Shown here: positions 48,831 through 57,193 of the stretch, in pieces
Position numbering within the stretch: position 1 is the stretch's first letter
Layout of the letters: each line of letters opens with the position of its first letter
DNA from: Burkholderiales bacterium
Lineage (GTDB): Bacteria > Pseudomonadota > Gammaproteobacteria > Burkholderiales > Burkholderiaceae_D
Direction: 5' to 3'
Length of the DNA: 64,000 nt
Assembly: GCA_016177875.1 (NCBI GenBank)
Contig: JACOUL010000041.1
Span: forward strand, 113,057 to 177,056
Notes under the pieces: generated by a model
Told to the model about the DNA's origin: nothing
Seen by the model: the letters and a program-made list of their open reading frames with translations, nothing else
Databases searched by the model: none
Made by a program: the position numbers and the translations under genes

Positions 48831-51371
48831 TCAGGTGTGCGCATGCCGATGCGGCCTGGGCACATGCAGCCGGAACCGGGCCACCTTGTTCCAGGCACCA
48901 TAACGCCCGACGATGCGTCCTTGGGGAAATGCCAGCCAAAACAAGGCGAGGCCGAATAAGACCGATGCTGCCGCACCGCCCCCGGAATACCCTCCAATCG
49001 TCCAAGGCGAAGCCATGAGCCACACGCCGAACAGAAGGTTCGCGAAGCGCAGCGGCCGCGCCACCTCGCCCCATGCCATGATCGAAAACGTCACCACGAG
49101 CGAGCCGATAATGTGATCGTTGGCCGCCGCTGCGCCGGATGCATCGAACAGAAGGCGAGTACACATCAATGCGATTCCGATTGCGGTGCTGACGACCAGC
49201 GTCCATGGCACAGTCACTCCGGAAAGCAGCATTTCGCGTATCACTGCACCCGGCTGTGCTTCGAAATTGTCGGAATAGTCGGCACTTCCGCCCGCCATCG
49301 TATCGCCGCGCATGAGCACATACCAAAGCGGTCTACCCTGGCGTCTGCGGTTTTTCAAAAATTGCAAAGTAGCCAGGATCTCATCAAACGAGTACGGGAT
49401 CTGCAGCAGCATGGCCAGCGCGCCGACCAGGCATAGCGTGCACCACGTCCCAATGACGATGGGCTGGATAATAATGAAAAATACGCTGACCGCGCCCAGC
49501 GGCACGATCAAAATTCCGAACACCAGCACTAGCCACGGCATCGTGCGCCAGCGCCGCTTGTCGCCGATCAGGCCAGTGATGATCTCCAATGCATACACTG
49601 CTGCGCCAAGGCCGGCATCCGCCACCGGCCAAGCCTCGGATACCGACGAAGTGACGATGCGCTGGGTACCATCGACGAAGAATGGATCCCAGGCAGCATC
49701 GACATGGCCGAGCTGGTAAGCAGCGAGATAGCGGGAGATAAACAGCCCGACGAAGGCAAGAAAAATGATCGGCAAGCGATTCGTCCATCCGGAAGGACTG
49801 TAGTCCCAGCCAGGCGGCGCGTCAGGGCCTGTAACGCGCGCCACGGGACTGATTCCCGGCGCCGTCGGAATGCCGACGGCGAATACAATGACCAGCGCGC
49901 CGACCAAGGTATCGTTGGCATAAGCGGCCGCGCTCGACGTCCAAAACAATAAAGGCGCAAACAATAGCCACAAGCCAAGCGCGGCGGTAGTCCAACGCGC
50001 CCAGCCGGCGTCGCGCGACAATGACAACAACCCGAACCAGACGATTAACGCTCCTGTAATGACTTCGCTCATCGTCATCCACGTATCCGAGTAAGCTAAA
50101 CCTCGACCGGTCGGCGTCATGAGCTCGCCTGGCTGCATCCAGTTCTGCGCAAGCCCGAAGACAAATGGGCTGCTAATCAACCACAATCCCAGTGCAATAT
50201 TCGCGAAGTGGCACCAGAGCGTTTGCTGATGTTCGAAACGGCCCAACGCATGGTAATCAGCGATCACAGCGGGACTAGGCGTACCTTGATCGTGTGTTTC
50301 TTCGAGCCATATGGGCAACGGAATTTTGTTCTGTTTGTACCAGTGCGCCGGATCCTGACGCAATTCGCCAACCATAGTCGGCAGGCTGCGGCGCAAGCTA
50401 TGTTTTGGATACCAATCAATCAGCTTTTCCGCGCGTGAAATATCCAACTCATAGTGGTCATCCGCCAATTGCACCATGAATGGCTTGATGAAAGTCTCTA
50501 CACCGCGATCAATTGCATCCGGAATAATGTCCTCCGCCTTGTCTTGCAGCCACGCCCCTGTTGCGGCCACACTTTTAGGAATCTGCCGAGTAGCCCAGTG
50601 CTCGCCATGCGCGAGCCAGCCAATCAAATTCTGCAAAGCCTCATAGCTTTCCGTCACAGGTTCGCCGATCAGCATCATGGTTTCTTCAGGTAGTTGCGAG
50701 CGCCGATCGATCGTTGCGCGAAACGCGCGCACTACATCTTCCTCATGCACGAATGCCTGCCCGTGCGATGCATCGCCGGGAAACACATGACTCAGCATTT
50801 GCCGTTCATAGATGCGCTGTATTTGATAGGCAAGCGACGGCACTTCGCAATGGTCGGTATAAACGCCGGCAAGACGCAAAATCACCGCCGGAATTTTTCC
50901 GCGTTCGGTAGCCACGGCTCGCTCGGCTTCCAGTTTTGATTGCGGATAAGACCAAGTCGGCTTGAGCGGCCAATCTTCGTTAATCGGCTTGCCAGGTTCC
51001 GCCGAAGCATGTACCAGCATGGTGCCGGCATAAACGAATTGCTCAACTTCGAACGACTGCAAGGCACGTAATAGACGTTGTGTCCCCTTGACGTTCACTT
51101 CTTCATATAGAGAATTCGGCTCGCCTGAAAAATCGTAATAGGCGGCAAGATGAATGACCGAGGCGATGCGGTTACCGTACCGCCGGCGCAATTCAGAACA
51201 CGCCTTCGCCATTGCCTCGTCCGAAGTGATGTCGACGGCAATACAATTTTCGCCCGTGCACTTACGCTCAAATCCAACAACCGTATAGGCGTCCATCAAT
51301 CCGGCGGAAATCGCCGTTCCCAGCCGGCCGCCGGAGCCGGTAATCAACACAACAGGTTTCTGCCCAGCCAT
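48831..51371 (-). CDS. SDR epimerase / SPW / VKOR-like membrane fusion protein
   Basis: An 846-residue fusion. Residues about 5-345 are an extended SDR (NAD-dependent epimerase/dehydratase) with VVLITGSGGRLGTAI and the YxxxK site SYPQSKLE. Residues about 385-500 form SPW-type membrane repeats (NIALGLWLISSPFVFG; ALGLWLLFAPLLFW). Residues about 530-690 are a vitamin K epoxide reductase-like domain with GLGAAVYALEIITGLIG and the redox motif TWCTLCLVGAL; the loop cysteine pair of typical VKORs is absent. A last SPW repeat (LLFGVWLMASPWTIGG) and a basic, His-rich tail follow. The start at 51371 has GAGGAGA five bases before it; an earlier Met adds eight residues. Function unknown; a redox or envelope role is possible. 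Confidence 0.88.
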   Translation of the reverse strand: MAGQKPVVLITGSGGRLGTAISAGLMDAYTVVGFERKCTGENCIAVDITSDEAMAKACSELRRRYGNRIASVIHLAAYYDFSGEPNSLYEEVNVKGTQRLLRALQSFEVEQFVYAGTMLVHASAEPGKPINEDWPLKPTWSYPQSKLEAERAVATERGKIPAVILRLAGVYTDHCEVPSLAYQIQRIYERQMLSHVFPGDASHGQAFVHEEDVVRAFRATIDRRSQLPEETMMLIGEPVTESYEALQNLIGWLAHGEHWATRQIPKSVAATGAWLQDKAEDIIPDAIDRGVETFIKPFMVQLADDHYELDISRAEKLIDWYPKHSLRRSLPTMVGELRQDPAHWYKQNKIPLPIWLEETHDQGTPSPAVIADYHALGRFEHQQTLWCHFANIALGLWLISSPFVFGLAQNWMQPGELMTPTGRGLAYSDTWMTMSEVITGALIVWFGLLSLSRDAGWARWTTAALGLWLLFAPLLFWTSSAAAYANDTLVGALVIVFAVGIPTAPGISPVARVTGPDAPPGWDYSPSGWTNRLPIIFLAFVGLFISRYLAAYQLGHVDAAWDPFFVDGTQRIVTSSVSEAWPVADAGLGAAVYALEIITGLIGDKRRWRTMPWLVLVFGILIVPLGAVSVFFIIIQPIVIGTWCTLCLVGALAMLLQIPYSFDEILATLQFLKNRRRQGRPLWYVLMRGDTMAGGSADYSDNFEAQPGAVIREMLLSGVTVPWTLVVSTAIGIALMCTRLLFDASGAAAANDHIIGSLVVTFSIMAWGEVARPLRFANLLFGVWLMASPWTIGGYSGGGAAASVLFGLALFWLAFPQGRIVGRYGAWNKVARFRLHVPRPHRHAHT

Positions 51372-51376
51372 ATCGA

Positions 51377-51383
51377 TCTCCTC
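51377..51383 (-). promoter_or_regulatory. Strong ribosome binding site of the SDR/VKOR fusion gene
   Basis: GAGGAGA on the minus strand, five bases before ATG at 51371, decides for this start over the in-frame ATG at 51395. Confidence 0.8.
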
Positions 51384-51713
51384 ATAACATGGCAACTAGG
51401 GCACGCACGATATATGCCACTGTTCGGCAGTGCTAAAACAACCGATACTTTTGAGCGTCGTTGCCTGAAGTGTTGACACAATATGTGCCCTGACATGTAT
51501 GACCTTAGACCATGCAAAAACGAACGGACGAACGCATGCGCCCCTCTTTTTTGAACCATCTCACGGATTGGTCTGACGCTTATTCGGGCAACATCCATTT
51601 CAAATAAGACATACTTCCTTCTACATGTCAGATCGCGACATCAAAACAATTAACCTTCGTCATGACGCGCAACAACTTGCGCAACGGCGACATCCAATTC
51701 GAAATCCCCCTTA
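51384..51713. other. Gene-free stretch upstream of the fusion gene
   Basis: About 330 bases with no credible gene on either strand. It should hold the minus-strand promoter of the fusion gene. A small inverted repeat CACTG-TTCGG-CAGTG occurs at 51418-51432, and a TTGACA word at 51474 on the plus strand has only a weak -10 after it. A 23-codon open frame at 51536 is too short and featureless to call. Confidence 0.5.
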
Positions 51714-51896
51714 GAGAAAATCGAAGTGCAAGAAGTCAAACCGCCGATCGAGGCGCCGGGCATTCTGCTCACCAACTCGCCTTACGGCGCATGCTTTAAT
51801 GGCGTCCTCGAATGCTGGCTTTTCCGCTTTGATATGGTGGCCGGTTTCAACCGCCGCGAAGCTGCGAATCCTAAAGACGTCGCTGAAAGCTCCTGA
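51714..51896 (+). pseudogene. Truncated, internally deleted copy of the RNA methyltransferase 3' end
   Basis: In frame this reads IEVQEVKPPIEAPGILLTN, SPYG, then jumps to FNGVLECWLFRFDMVAGFNR and REAANPK. Bases 51720-51789 align with 46051-46120 (61 of 70 identical) and 51795-51875 with 46300-46380 (68 of 81 identical); the 179 bp between the parental blocks are replaced by 5 bp. About two thirds of the changed codons are synonymous, so the source was a functioning homologue. The catalytic NPPY has become NSPY, there is no 5' part and the frame runs past the parental stop to TGA at 51894. Confidence 0.85.
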
Positions 51897-51914
51897 CACA
51901 ACGCTGTCAGGAGC
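51889..51914. other. Strong stem-loop between the pseudogene and the VOC gene
   Basis: GCTCCTGACA, loop CAACGC, TGTCAGGAGC is a perfect 10-bp stem that includes the pseudogene stop codon. No T-run follows, so intrinsic termination is unlikely. The right arm contains CAGGAG, which also occurs as the ribosome binding site of the next gene at 51955. Confidence 0.65.
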
Positions 51915-51965
51915 CCTCGCGCATGATGCGCCCTATGCCATGTGGCATTTATTCAGGAGCACCTC

Positions 51966-52334
51966 ATGCACACCAAAATCAACTGGTTCGAAATCCCTGC
52001 CGCCGACTTCGCGCGCGCCGTCAAATTCTATGAAGCCATCTTCGCCACCCCGCTGCGCGTGGAAGCCTTCGGCGACACCCAGCTCGGCGTATTCACCGTC
52101 GAAAGCGGCGACAGCATCGGCGCCGTGATCGACGGCAGCAATTATGTCCCCGGCACCAACGGCCCGGTCTTGTATCTGGAAGCCCAGCCTTCGATCGATA
52201 CCGTACTCGAACGCATCGAACCGGCCGGCGGAAGCATTAAAATGGGCAAATTCGCACTGCCCGACGGCATGGGCTACATCGCCCACTTCCTCGACACCGA
52301 AGGAAACCGCCTAGCCCTGCATTCCATGACATAG
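51966..52334 (+). CDS. VOC family protein (glyoxalase-like)
   Basis: A 122-residue protein of the vicinal oxygen chelate fold with two beta-alpha-beta-beta-beta units: INWFEIPAADFARAVKFYEAIF at the start and YIAHFLDTEGNRLALHS at the end. Members are metal-dependent isomerases, dioxygenases or resistance proteins; substrate not evident. The ATG at 51966 has CAGGAG six bases upstream, better than an in-frame ATG eight codons earlier. It is followed by tfoX-like and WYL regulator genes in the same direction. Confidence 0.88.
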   Translation: MHTKINWFEIPAADFARAVKFYEAIFATPLRVEAFGDTQLGVFTVESGDSIGAVIDGSNYVPGTNGPVLYLEAQPSIDTVLERIEPAGGSIKMGKFALPDGMGYIAHFLDTEGNRLALHSMT

Positions 52335-52343
52335 GATTATTCG

Positions 52344-52613
52344 ATGGCATCGAAACGCCTTTCTTCCGTGCGCAATCTCGGTCCAAAATCGGAGTCGATG
52401 CTGGCAACGATAGGCATACACACGATGGAGGAATTGGCGGCCCGCGGTGCCGTCGATACCTTCATCGCGCTCAAAAAGACGAACAAGACAACTAGCCTGA
52501 ACATGCTTTGGGCTTTGGAAGGAGCCTTGAGCGGCCGGCATTGGCAAGAGGTTGTACGTGACGATCGGCTTCGCCTATTGACCGAACTGGACGCACGCGG
52601 AGTGCACCTCTGA
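52344..52613 (+). CDS. TfoX C-terminal domain protein
   Basis: An 89-residue protein consisting only of the TfoX/Sxy C-terminal domain: LSSVRNLGPKSESMLATIGIHTMEELAARGAV, with a helix-hairpin-helix-like core, and LNMLWALEGALSGRHWQEV. Full TfoX proteins regulate competence; stand-alone C-terminal domains have no settled role. Its stop overlaps the next gene's start (TGATG). Confidence 0.88.
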   Translation: MASKRLSSVRNLGPKSESMLATIGIHTMEELAARGAVDTFIALKKTNKTTSLNMLWALEGALSGRHWQEVVRDDRLRLLTELDARGVHL

Positions 52614-53293
52614 TGCGCCGCGCCGACCGCCTGTTCCAGATCGCCCAATACCTGCGTGGACGCCGCCTCACCACGGCTAGGCAATTGGCCGATTGGCTGG
52701 CGGTGTCGGAACGCACCATCTATCGGGACATCCGCGACTTGTCGCTGTCGGGCATTCCGGTGGAAGGCGAGGCGGGCGTGGGCTACCGCATCAAGTCCGA
52801 ATTCAACTTGCCGCCGCTGATGTTTTCCTCGGACGAACTGGATGCGCTGGTGGTCGGCATACGCATGGTGCAAGCCTGGGGCGGCCCGCAGCTGGCTGCA
52901 TCGGGCGCCGCCGCGCTTGCCAAGATCATGCTGACCCTGCCCAAGGACAAGCGCGATTTCGCCGAAGCGACTGCTTTGTTTGCGCCGGATTTTCATATCG
53001 ATGCAGCCCATGGCAAACGGCTAGAATGTATCCGTCAAGCGATCCAGAAACGGTGCAAATTACAGATTGGCTACGCCGATGCCAAAAACGATGCGACGCA
53101 GCGCATGATCTGGCCGCTTGCTATGTATTTTTGGGGCGGCGTCTGGTCGATTGCGGCGTGGTGCGAGCTGCGTAAGGATTTTCGCTCCTTCCGGCTGGAC
53201 CGCATTCATACTCTGGTGACCGCCGCATCCTATCCTGATCAAAGCGGCCGGCGCTTGGCCGACTTCACGCGCAAAATCCGGGCAAATTCCTAA
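52613..53293 (+). CDS. YafY-type HTH/WYL transcriptional regulator
   Basis: A 226-residue regulator: N-terminal HTH_11 winged helix (RADRLFQIAQYLRGRRLTTARQLADWLAVSERTIYRDIRDL) and C-terminal WYL domain (IQKRCKLQIGYADA; WPLAMYFWGGVWSIAAWCELRKDFRSFRLDRI). WYL domains sense nucleic-acid or nucleotide ligands. It is coupled to the tfoX-like gene and may control the VOC-tfoX-yafY unit itself; that is inference. Confidence 0.92.
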   Translation: MRRADRLFQIAQYLRGRRLTTARQLADWLAVSERTIYRDIRDLSLSGIPVEGEAGVGYRIKSEFNLPPLMFSSDELDALVVGIRMVQAWGGPQLAASGAAALAKIMLTLPKDKRDFAEATALFAPDFHIDAAHGKRLECIRQAIQKRCKLQIGYADAKNDATQRMIWPLAMYFWGGVWSIAAWCELRKDFRSFRLDRIHTLVTAASYPDQSGRRLADFTRKIRANS

Positions 53294-53403
53294 ACCGATT
53301 TTGCATCCGCCACGCGCTTTGTCGCGTATAAACCGTGGAAAACCCATAGAAGATGCCGCTTCGGTATCATATGGCCTTTGCGTTTTTTCCACCCTCAAAT
53401 TCC

Positions 53404-55449
53404 ATGTCCACGCGCTTTTCCCGCCCTGTTTCTGCGCTTGCCGCACTGCTTGTGACCAGCCCCGCCCTTGCCGGCGGCGAACAGGTGCCCGACCAAGCCT
53501 TGCCGACCTTAGAAATCAGCTCCAGCCGCATTAACCAAATCGGCGTGGCCGATTCCGCCAATCAAGGCACGGTCACGGCCAAGCAATTGGAAAATCGTCC
53601 GCTCGCCCGCACCGGCGAATTGCTGGAAGCCGTGCCGGGCGTGATCGTGACGCAGCATTCGGGCGACGGCAAGGCGAATCAATATTTCGCACGCGGTTTT
53701 AATCTCGACCATGGCACCGACTTTCGCACCACTGTTTTAGGAATGCCGGTCAATTTGCCGACCAATGCGCATGGCCAAGGGTATTCGGATTTGAACTTCG
53801 TGATTCCGGAGCTGGTTAAAACCATCCAATACAAAAAAGGCACGTATTACGCGGAGGAAGGCGATTTCTCGGCTGCGGGCGCCGCCGCCATCGATTACTT
53901 CCGCGTGCTGGATAAAGGTTTATTCAGCGTTGAAGTCGGCCAGCATAATTTCCGCCGTATCGTTGCAGCCAATTCCTCCGCTTTAGGCGCCGGCAACTTG
54001 CTGTACGCCTTCGAAGGCGCCGGCAACAACGGTCCTTGGAACAGCCCGGAAAATTACAAACGCTTCAACGGCGTGTTGTCATATAGTTGGAAGAGCGGCA
54101 GCGACGATAGTCGCGTGACGGCGATGGCGATGCAATCGTCGTGGAATGCGACCGACCAAGTACCGAGGCGCGCGCTCAGCGCCGGCAGCATTGGGCGCTT
54201 CGATACTATCGATCCGACCGATGGCGGCGACACCTCGCGTTTTAGCTTGTCCGCCAATTGGACGCGGCGTCTCTCCGACGGCGCATACAAAGTGGATGCG
54301 TATCTGGTGCGCTCCAGCCTCGACTTGTTCAGCAACTTCACGTATGCAAGCTCAAGCAACGGCGCCAGCCTGAGCGATCAATTCCAACAATCGGAACGAC
54401 GCACCATCGCCGGCCTCAATGCCGAACGCACTTGGTTCCACCAACTCGGCAAACTCGACATGGAAACCACGGTCGGTGCGCAATTCCGGCGCGACCGCAT
54501 GGCACCTGTCGGTTTGTATAGCACCGTTGCGCGTCAGCGCGTCGCCATCACGCGCGAAGACCAAGTAACGGAAAGTGCGTCCGCCTTATTTGCGTCCAAC
54601 ACCACGCACTGGACGCCATGGCTGCGCACAACCGCCGGCTTGCGCGCAGACTGGTATAGCTTCGATGTCGCCGGCAATAATCCGGCCAATTCAGGCTCAA
54701 AGAGCGATTCCATCGTCAGCCCCAAATTCTCGGCGATTTTCACGCCGACCAAGGACGCAGAAATTTATCTGAACTGGGGCAAGGGCTTCCATAGCAACGA
54801 CGCGCGAGGCGTCACAGATCCCGCGATGCCGGCCACCCCGCTGGTGAAAGCGATCGGCAAGGAAATCGGTTTGCGCCTCACCGATCTCGTGCCCAAACTA
54901 CAAACCTCGCTCTCGTTCTGGCAGCTGGATCTGGGCTCGGAATTGGTGTTCGTCGGCGATGCCGGCACCACGCAAGCCAGCCGTCCGAGCCATCGCAACG
55001 GCATCGAGCTCGCCAACTACTACACCCCTGCGCCGGGTTGGATCATCGATGCCGACTTTGCCTGGTCGCGTGCGCGCTTTACCGATACCGACCCGAGCGG
55101 CCCTTATATTCCAGGCGCGATCGAACGCACGCTGTCGGTCGGCATGTCGGGCGATATCGGACGCTGGTCCGGCGGTGTGCGTCTGCGTTACTTCGGCGGC
55201 CGCCCCTTGGTCTCGGACAATTCAGTGCGCTCGCCTTCGTCTACATTGATCAATGCCAAGATCGGCTATGCCATCAGCAAAGACGTGAAGATCACCGCGG
55301 AAATCCTCAACCTGTTCAACCGCGAAGCGAGCGATGTGGATTACTATTACGCTTCGCAGCTGCGTGGCGAAGCCGCTGCGGTCGCCGACATTCACACGCA
55401 CCCGGCCGAACCGCGCAGCTTCCGCCTGGGCGTGGCGGTAAAATTCTGA
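53404..55449 (+). CDS. TonB-dependent outer membrane receptor
   Basis: A 681-residue receptor. A signal peptide (MSTRFSRPVSALAALLVTSPALA) precedes the plug domain (about 45-165: LARTGELLEAVPGVIVTQHSG; YFARGFNLDHGTDFRTTVLGMPVN) and a 22-strand barrel ending in a C-terminal aromatic strand, FRLGVAVKF. LPTLEISSS near the mature N-terminus may be the TonB box. No Fur box was seen just upstream. The 53404 start is chosen because it begins the signal peptide; in-frame Mets at 53353 and 53371 add an unlikely N-terminus. Substrate unknown. Confidence 0.92.
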   Translation: MSTRFSRPVSALAALLVTSPALAGGEQVPDQALPTLEISSSRINQIGVADSANQGTVTAKQLENRPLARTGELLEAVPGVIVTQHSGDGKANQYFARGFNLDHGTDFRTTVLGMPVNLPTNAHGQGYSDLNFVIPELVKTIQYKKGTYYAEEGDFSAAGAAAIDYFRVLDKGLFSVEVGQHNFRRIVAANSSALGAGNLLYAFEGAGNNGPWNSPENYKRFNGVLSYSWKSGSDDSRVTAMAMQSSWNATDQVPRRALSAGSIGRFDTIDPTDGGDTSRFSLSANWTRRLSDGAYKVDAYLVRSSLDLFSNFTYASSSNGASLSDQFQQSERRTIAGLNAERTWFHQLGKLDMETTVGAQFRRDRMAPVGLYSTVARQRVAITREDQVTESASALFASNTTHWTPWLRTTAGLRADWYSFDVAGNNPANSGSKSDSIVSPKFSAIFTPTKDAEIYLNWGKGFHSNDARGVTDPAMPATPLVKAIGKEIGLRLTDLVPKLQTSLSFWQLDLGSELVFVGDAGTTQASRPSHRNGIELANYYTPAPGWIIDADFAWSRARFTDTDPSGPYIPGAIERTLSVGMSGDIGRWSGGVRLRYFGGRPLVSDNSVRSPSSTLINAKIGYAISKDVKITAEILNLFNREASDVDYYYASQLRGEAAAVADIHTHPAEPRSFRLGVAVKF

Positions 55450-55481
55450 ACCGTTTCCCCGTTTAAGAAAGCACCTTCCCC

Positions 55482-56180
55482 ATGCATCTGGACCAACCCC
55501 TTTCCGACAAAGAATTCGAAGAGCTCGACCGTTTTCTCCTGTCCGACCGTTGCGCCGAAGACGGCATGACCATGGATAGATTGCACGGCTTTCTCACCGC
55601 ATTGGCAATCGGCCCGCAGCAAGTCTTGCTTGCCGAATGGCTGCCGAAAGTGTGGGGATCGGCTGCGGAACAAGGTCCGCGCTTCAAATCCGAAAAAGAA
55701 GCCGAACGCATCACCACGCTGATTGCGCGCTTCATGAATGAAATCGCCGTCACCATGGAAGTCGCGCCCAAGGATTTCGAGCCGCTGTTTTGCGAACATG
55801 AATGGGAAGGCAAAACCGTGCTGGACGGCGAAGCCTGGACCTGGGGATTTTGGGAAGGCATCCACCTGCGCGCCGACGCCTGGGACCCGATTTGGGATTC
55901 CCCTCTGGCGCCATTGATGGAGTCGATCTACCTGCTCGGCGCGGAAGAAATCGAAGAAGAGGAAATGGCGTTGATCGACGATCCGATGAAGCGCCACAAG
56001 CTGGCGATCGAAGTCGAATCGGCGATTCCGCACATTCATCGCTTTTGGCTACCGCATCGCAAGTCCGCGGTCGCCCCGGTGCAGCGCGACGCACCGAAGG
56101 TGGGACGCAACGACGATTGTTCTTGCGGCAGCGGCAAAAAATTCAAGAAGTGTTGCGGCGCCGCGCCGACTTTGCATTAA
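55482..56180 (+). CDS. YecA/UPF0149 family protein with SEC-C metal-binding motif
   Basis: A 232-residue cytoplasmic protein. The N-terminal UPF0149 domain has [29 protein letters not shown] and [15 protein letters not shown]. The C-terminus ends in the SEC-C zinc/iron motif [17 protein letters not shown], as in YecA and SecA. YecA-type proteins bind iron and SecB/ribosome-related partners in E. coli. It follows the receptor by 32 bp in the same direction and ends 39 bp from a convergent gene. Confidence 0.92.
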   Translation: MHLDQPLSDKEFEELDRFLLSDRCAEDGMTMDRLHGFLTALAIGPQQVLLAEWLPKVWGSAAEQGPRFKSEKEAERITTLIARFMNEIAVTMEVAPKDFEPLFCEHEWEGKTVLDGEAWTWGFWEGIHLRADAWDPIWDSPLAPLMESIYLLGAEEIEEEEMALIDDPMKRHKLAIEVESAIPHIHRFWLPHRKSAVAPVQRDAPKVGRNDDCSCGSGKKFKKCCGAAPTLH

Positions 56181-56219
56181 CGCTGAGAACTACTTGGCTT
56201 TTTCATGTTCTGGCTCGGC

Positions 56220-56600
56220 TCACGGCATGGCAACATGCCAAACTTTATTGACGCCATCCCCCGTCTTGTCGCCCGGCTTCTGATCTTTGCTCCATGTGTA
56301 TAGCGGCTTACCCTTGTAGGCCCACTGCCGCTTGCCGTCGTCGCGCACGATGATCGAATAATCCCCTTTCGCCTTGTCACCGGTTTGCGCCAAAAGCGGA
56401 GGCCACAGAGCGGCGCAATCGCCGGCGCAGGCACTGGTGCCGGCGTTCGGCGTATCGCGATCAAACGTGTAAAGCGTCATGCCGCCTTGGTTGGTCAAGA
56501 TGCCGCCGGAAACGATTGCCTGTGCCCATGTCAGCGACGCCATACCGGCAATGCACAGGGCCGGCAGCACTTTGCCGAGCGATGGGAATATTTTTTTCAT
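56220..56600 (-). CDS. Secreted protein with YxFxxD/YxWxxD repeats (COG4315)
   Basis: A 126-residue exported protein: signal peptide (KVLPALCIAGMASLTWAQA) then two repeats of the COG4315 pattern, LYTFDRD and LYTWSKD, with the intervening CAGDCAALWPPLLA carrying two cysteines. COG4315 members are small periplasmic or outer-membrane proteins of unknown function. The mature end has no lipobox Cys, so it is probably soluble. It lies 42 bp downstream of the next gene on the same strand. Confidence 0.85.
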   Translation of the reverse strand: MKKIFPSLGKVLPALCIAGMASLTWAQAIVSGGILTNQGGMTLYTFDRDTPNAGTSACAGDCAALWPPLLAQTGDKAKGDYSIIVRDDGKRQWAYKGKPLYTWSKDQKPGDKTGDGVNKVWHVAMP

Positions 56601-56642
56601 GATGGTCTCTTAATCGGTTAAGGTTCACAAGCCTCATGCGCT

Positions 56643-57050
56643 TTATTTCCACTCCCACAGCTTGTCGGCCGTATTGCCGTTTTCATCGACTTCATATTCA
56701 AAGATGAGGGCCATCTTGTTGAGCGCGGCCAGGCGTTGCGATGTCGTCTGGTAATAAATGGAACCGCGCCAGCTGGCGGCCATGCCTTGTCCGGTCGGCT
56801 TGCCGACTCCCGTGCCGGTCCATGTGAGGGTTTCGCCATCGCCAGTGGTTACGATGCCCTGCCCTGCACCGTTGTAGACGCCTGCCGGCGTCATCACCGC
56901 AATATAGGTTCCCACGGTGGCGGTATCGACGCCGACCAGCTTGCCCTGAGCTTGGAAAGTCACTTCCATCCGGGGAAGATTTCCTTCGAACGGCAGCACC
57001 CGCACACTCGTAATCTTGCCCTGCTCGTCTCCAATCATTTCACCTAACAT
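56643..57050 (-). CDS. Conserved hypothetical protein, beta-rich
   Basis: A 135-residue protein that I do not recognise. It starts MLGEMIGDEQGKITSVRVLP, is rich in Gly, Thr and Val, and predicted to be a beta-sheet fold with no signal peptide or membrane segment (YIAVMTPAGVYNGAGQGIV; LTWTGTGVGKPTG; GSIYYQTTSQRLAAL). A perfect AGGAGG lies six bases before the ATG, so it should be well translated. It shares a strand with the COG4315 gene downstream and may be cotranscribed with it. Confidence 0.75.
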   Translation of the reverse strand: MLGEMIGDEQGKITSVRVLPFEGNLPRMEVTFQAQGKLVGVDTATVGTYIAVMTPAGVYNGAGQGIVTTGDGETLTWTGTGVGKPTGQGMAASWRGSIYYQTTSQRLAALNKMALIFEYEVDENGNTADKLWEWK

Positions 57051-57056
57051 GGCACA

Positions 57057-57062
57057 CCTCCT
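57057..57062 (-). promoter_or_regulatory. Perfect Shine-Dalgarno of the hypothetical gene
   Basis: AGGAGG six bases before ATG at 57050 decides the start; the open frame continues 27 codons upstream without another good site. Confidence 0.8.
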
Positions 57063-57148
57063 GAAAATCCCATCTTTGCAGTTGGGGCGATAAATGCCAG
57101 GTGCATGCGGGTTGCGATTGCGCTTCGTCAAACGGGGCTGCCGGCAAT

Positions 57149-57176
57149 AAAAAAAGGAGCCGCAGCTCCTTTTTTA
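57149..57176 (-). terminator. Rho-independent terminator downstream of the small lipoprotein gene
   Basis: GGAGC, loop CGCA, GCTCC extended by A/T pairs to a 12-bp stem, with T-runs on either strand. It lies 18 bp after the stop of the gene at 57194-57634. Confidence 0.85.
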
Positions 57177-57193
57177 TCGCGAAGGTGAAGGTA

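Noticed and set aside
51344..51598. An 84-codon minus-strand frame upstream of the SDR/VKOR gene
   Set aside because: Overlaps the strong ribosome binding site and start of the fusion gene in another frame, with no recognisable features.
46384..51896. The island as an insertion sequence, prophage or integron
   Set aside because: No transposase, integrase, att-type tRNA end or terminal inverted repeats were found, so the mechanism is left open.
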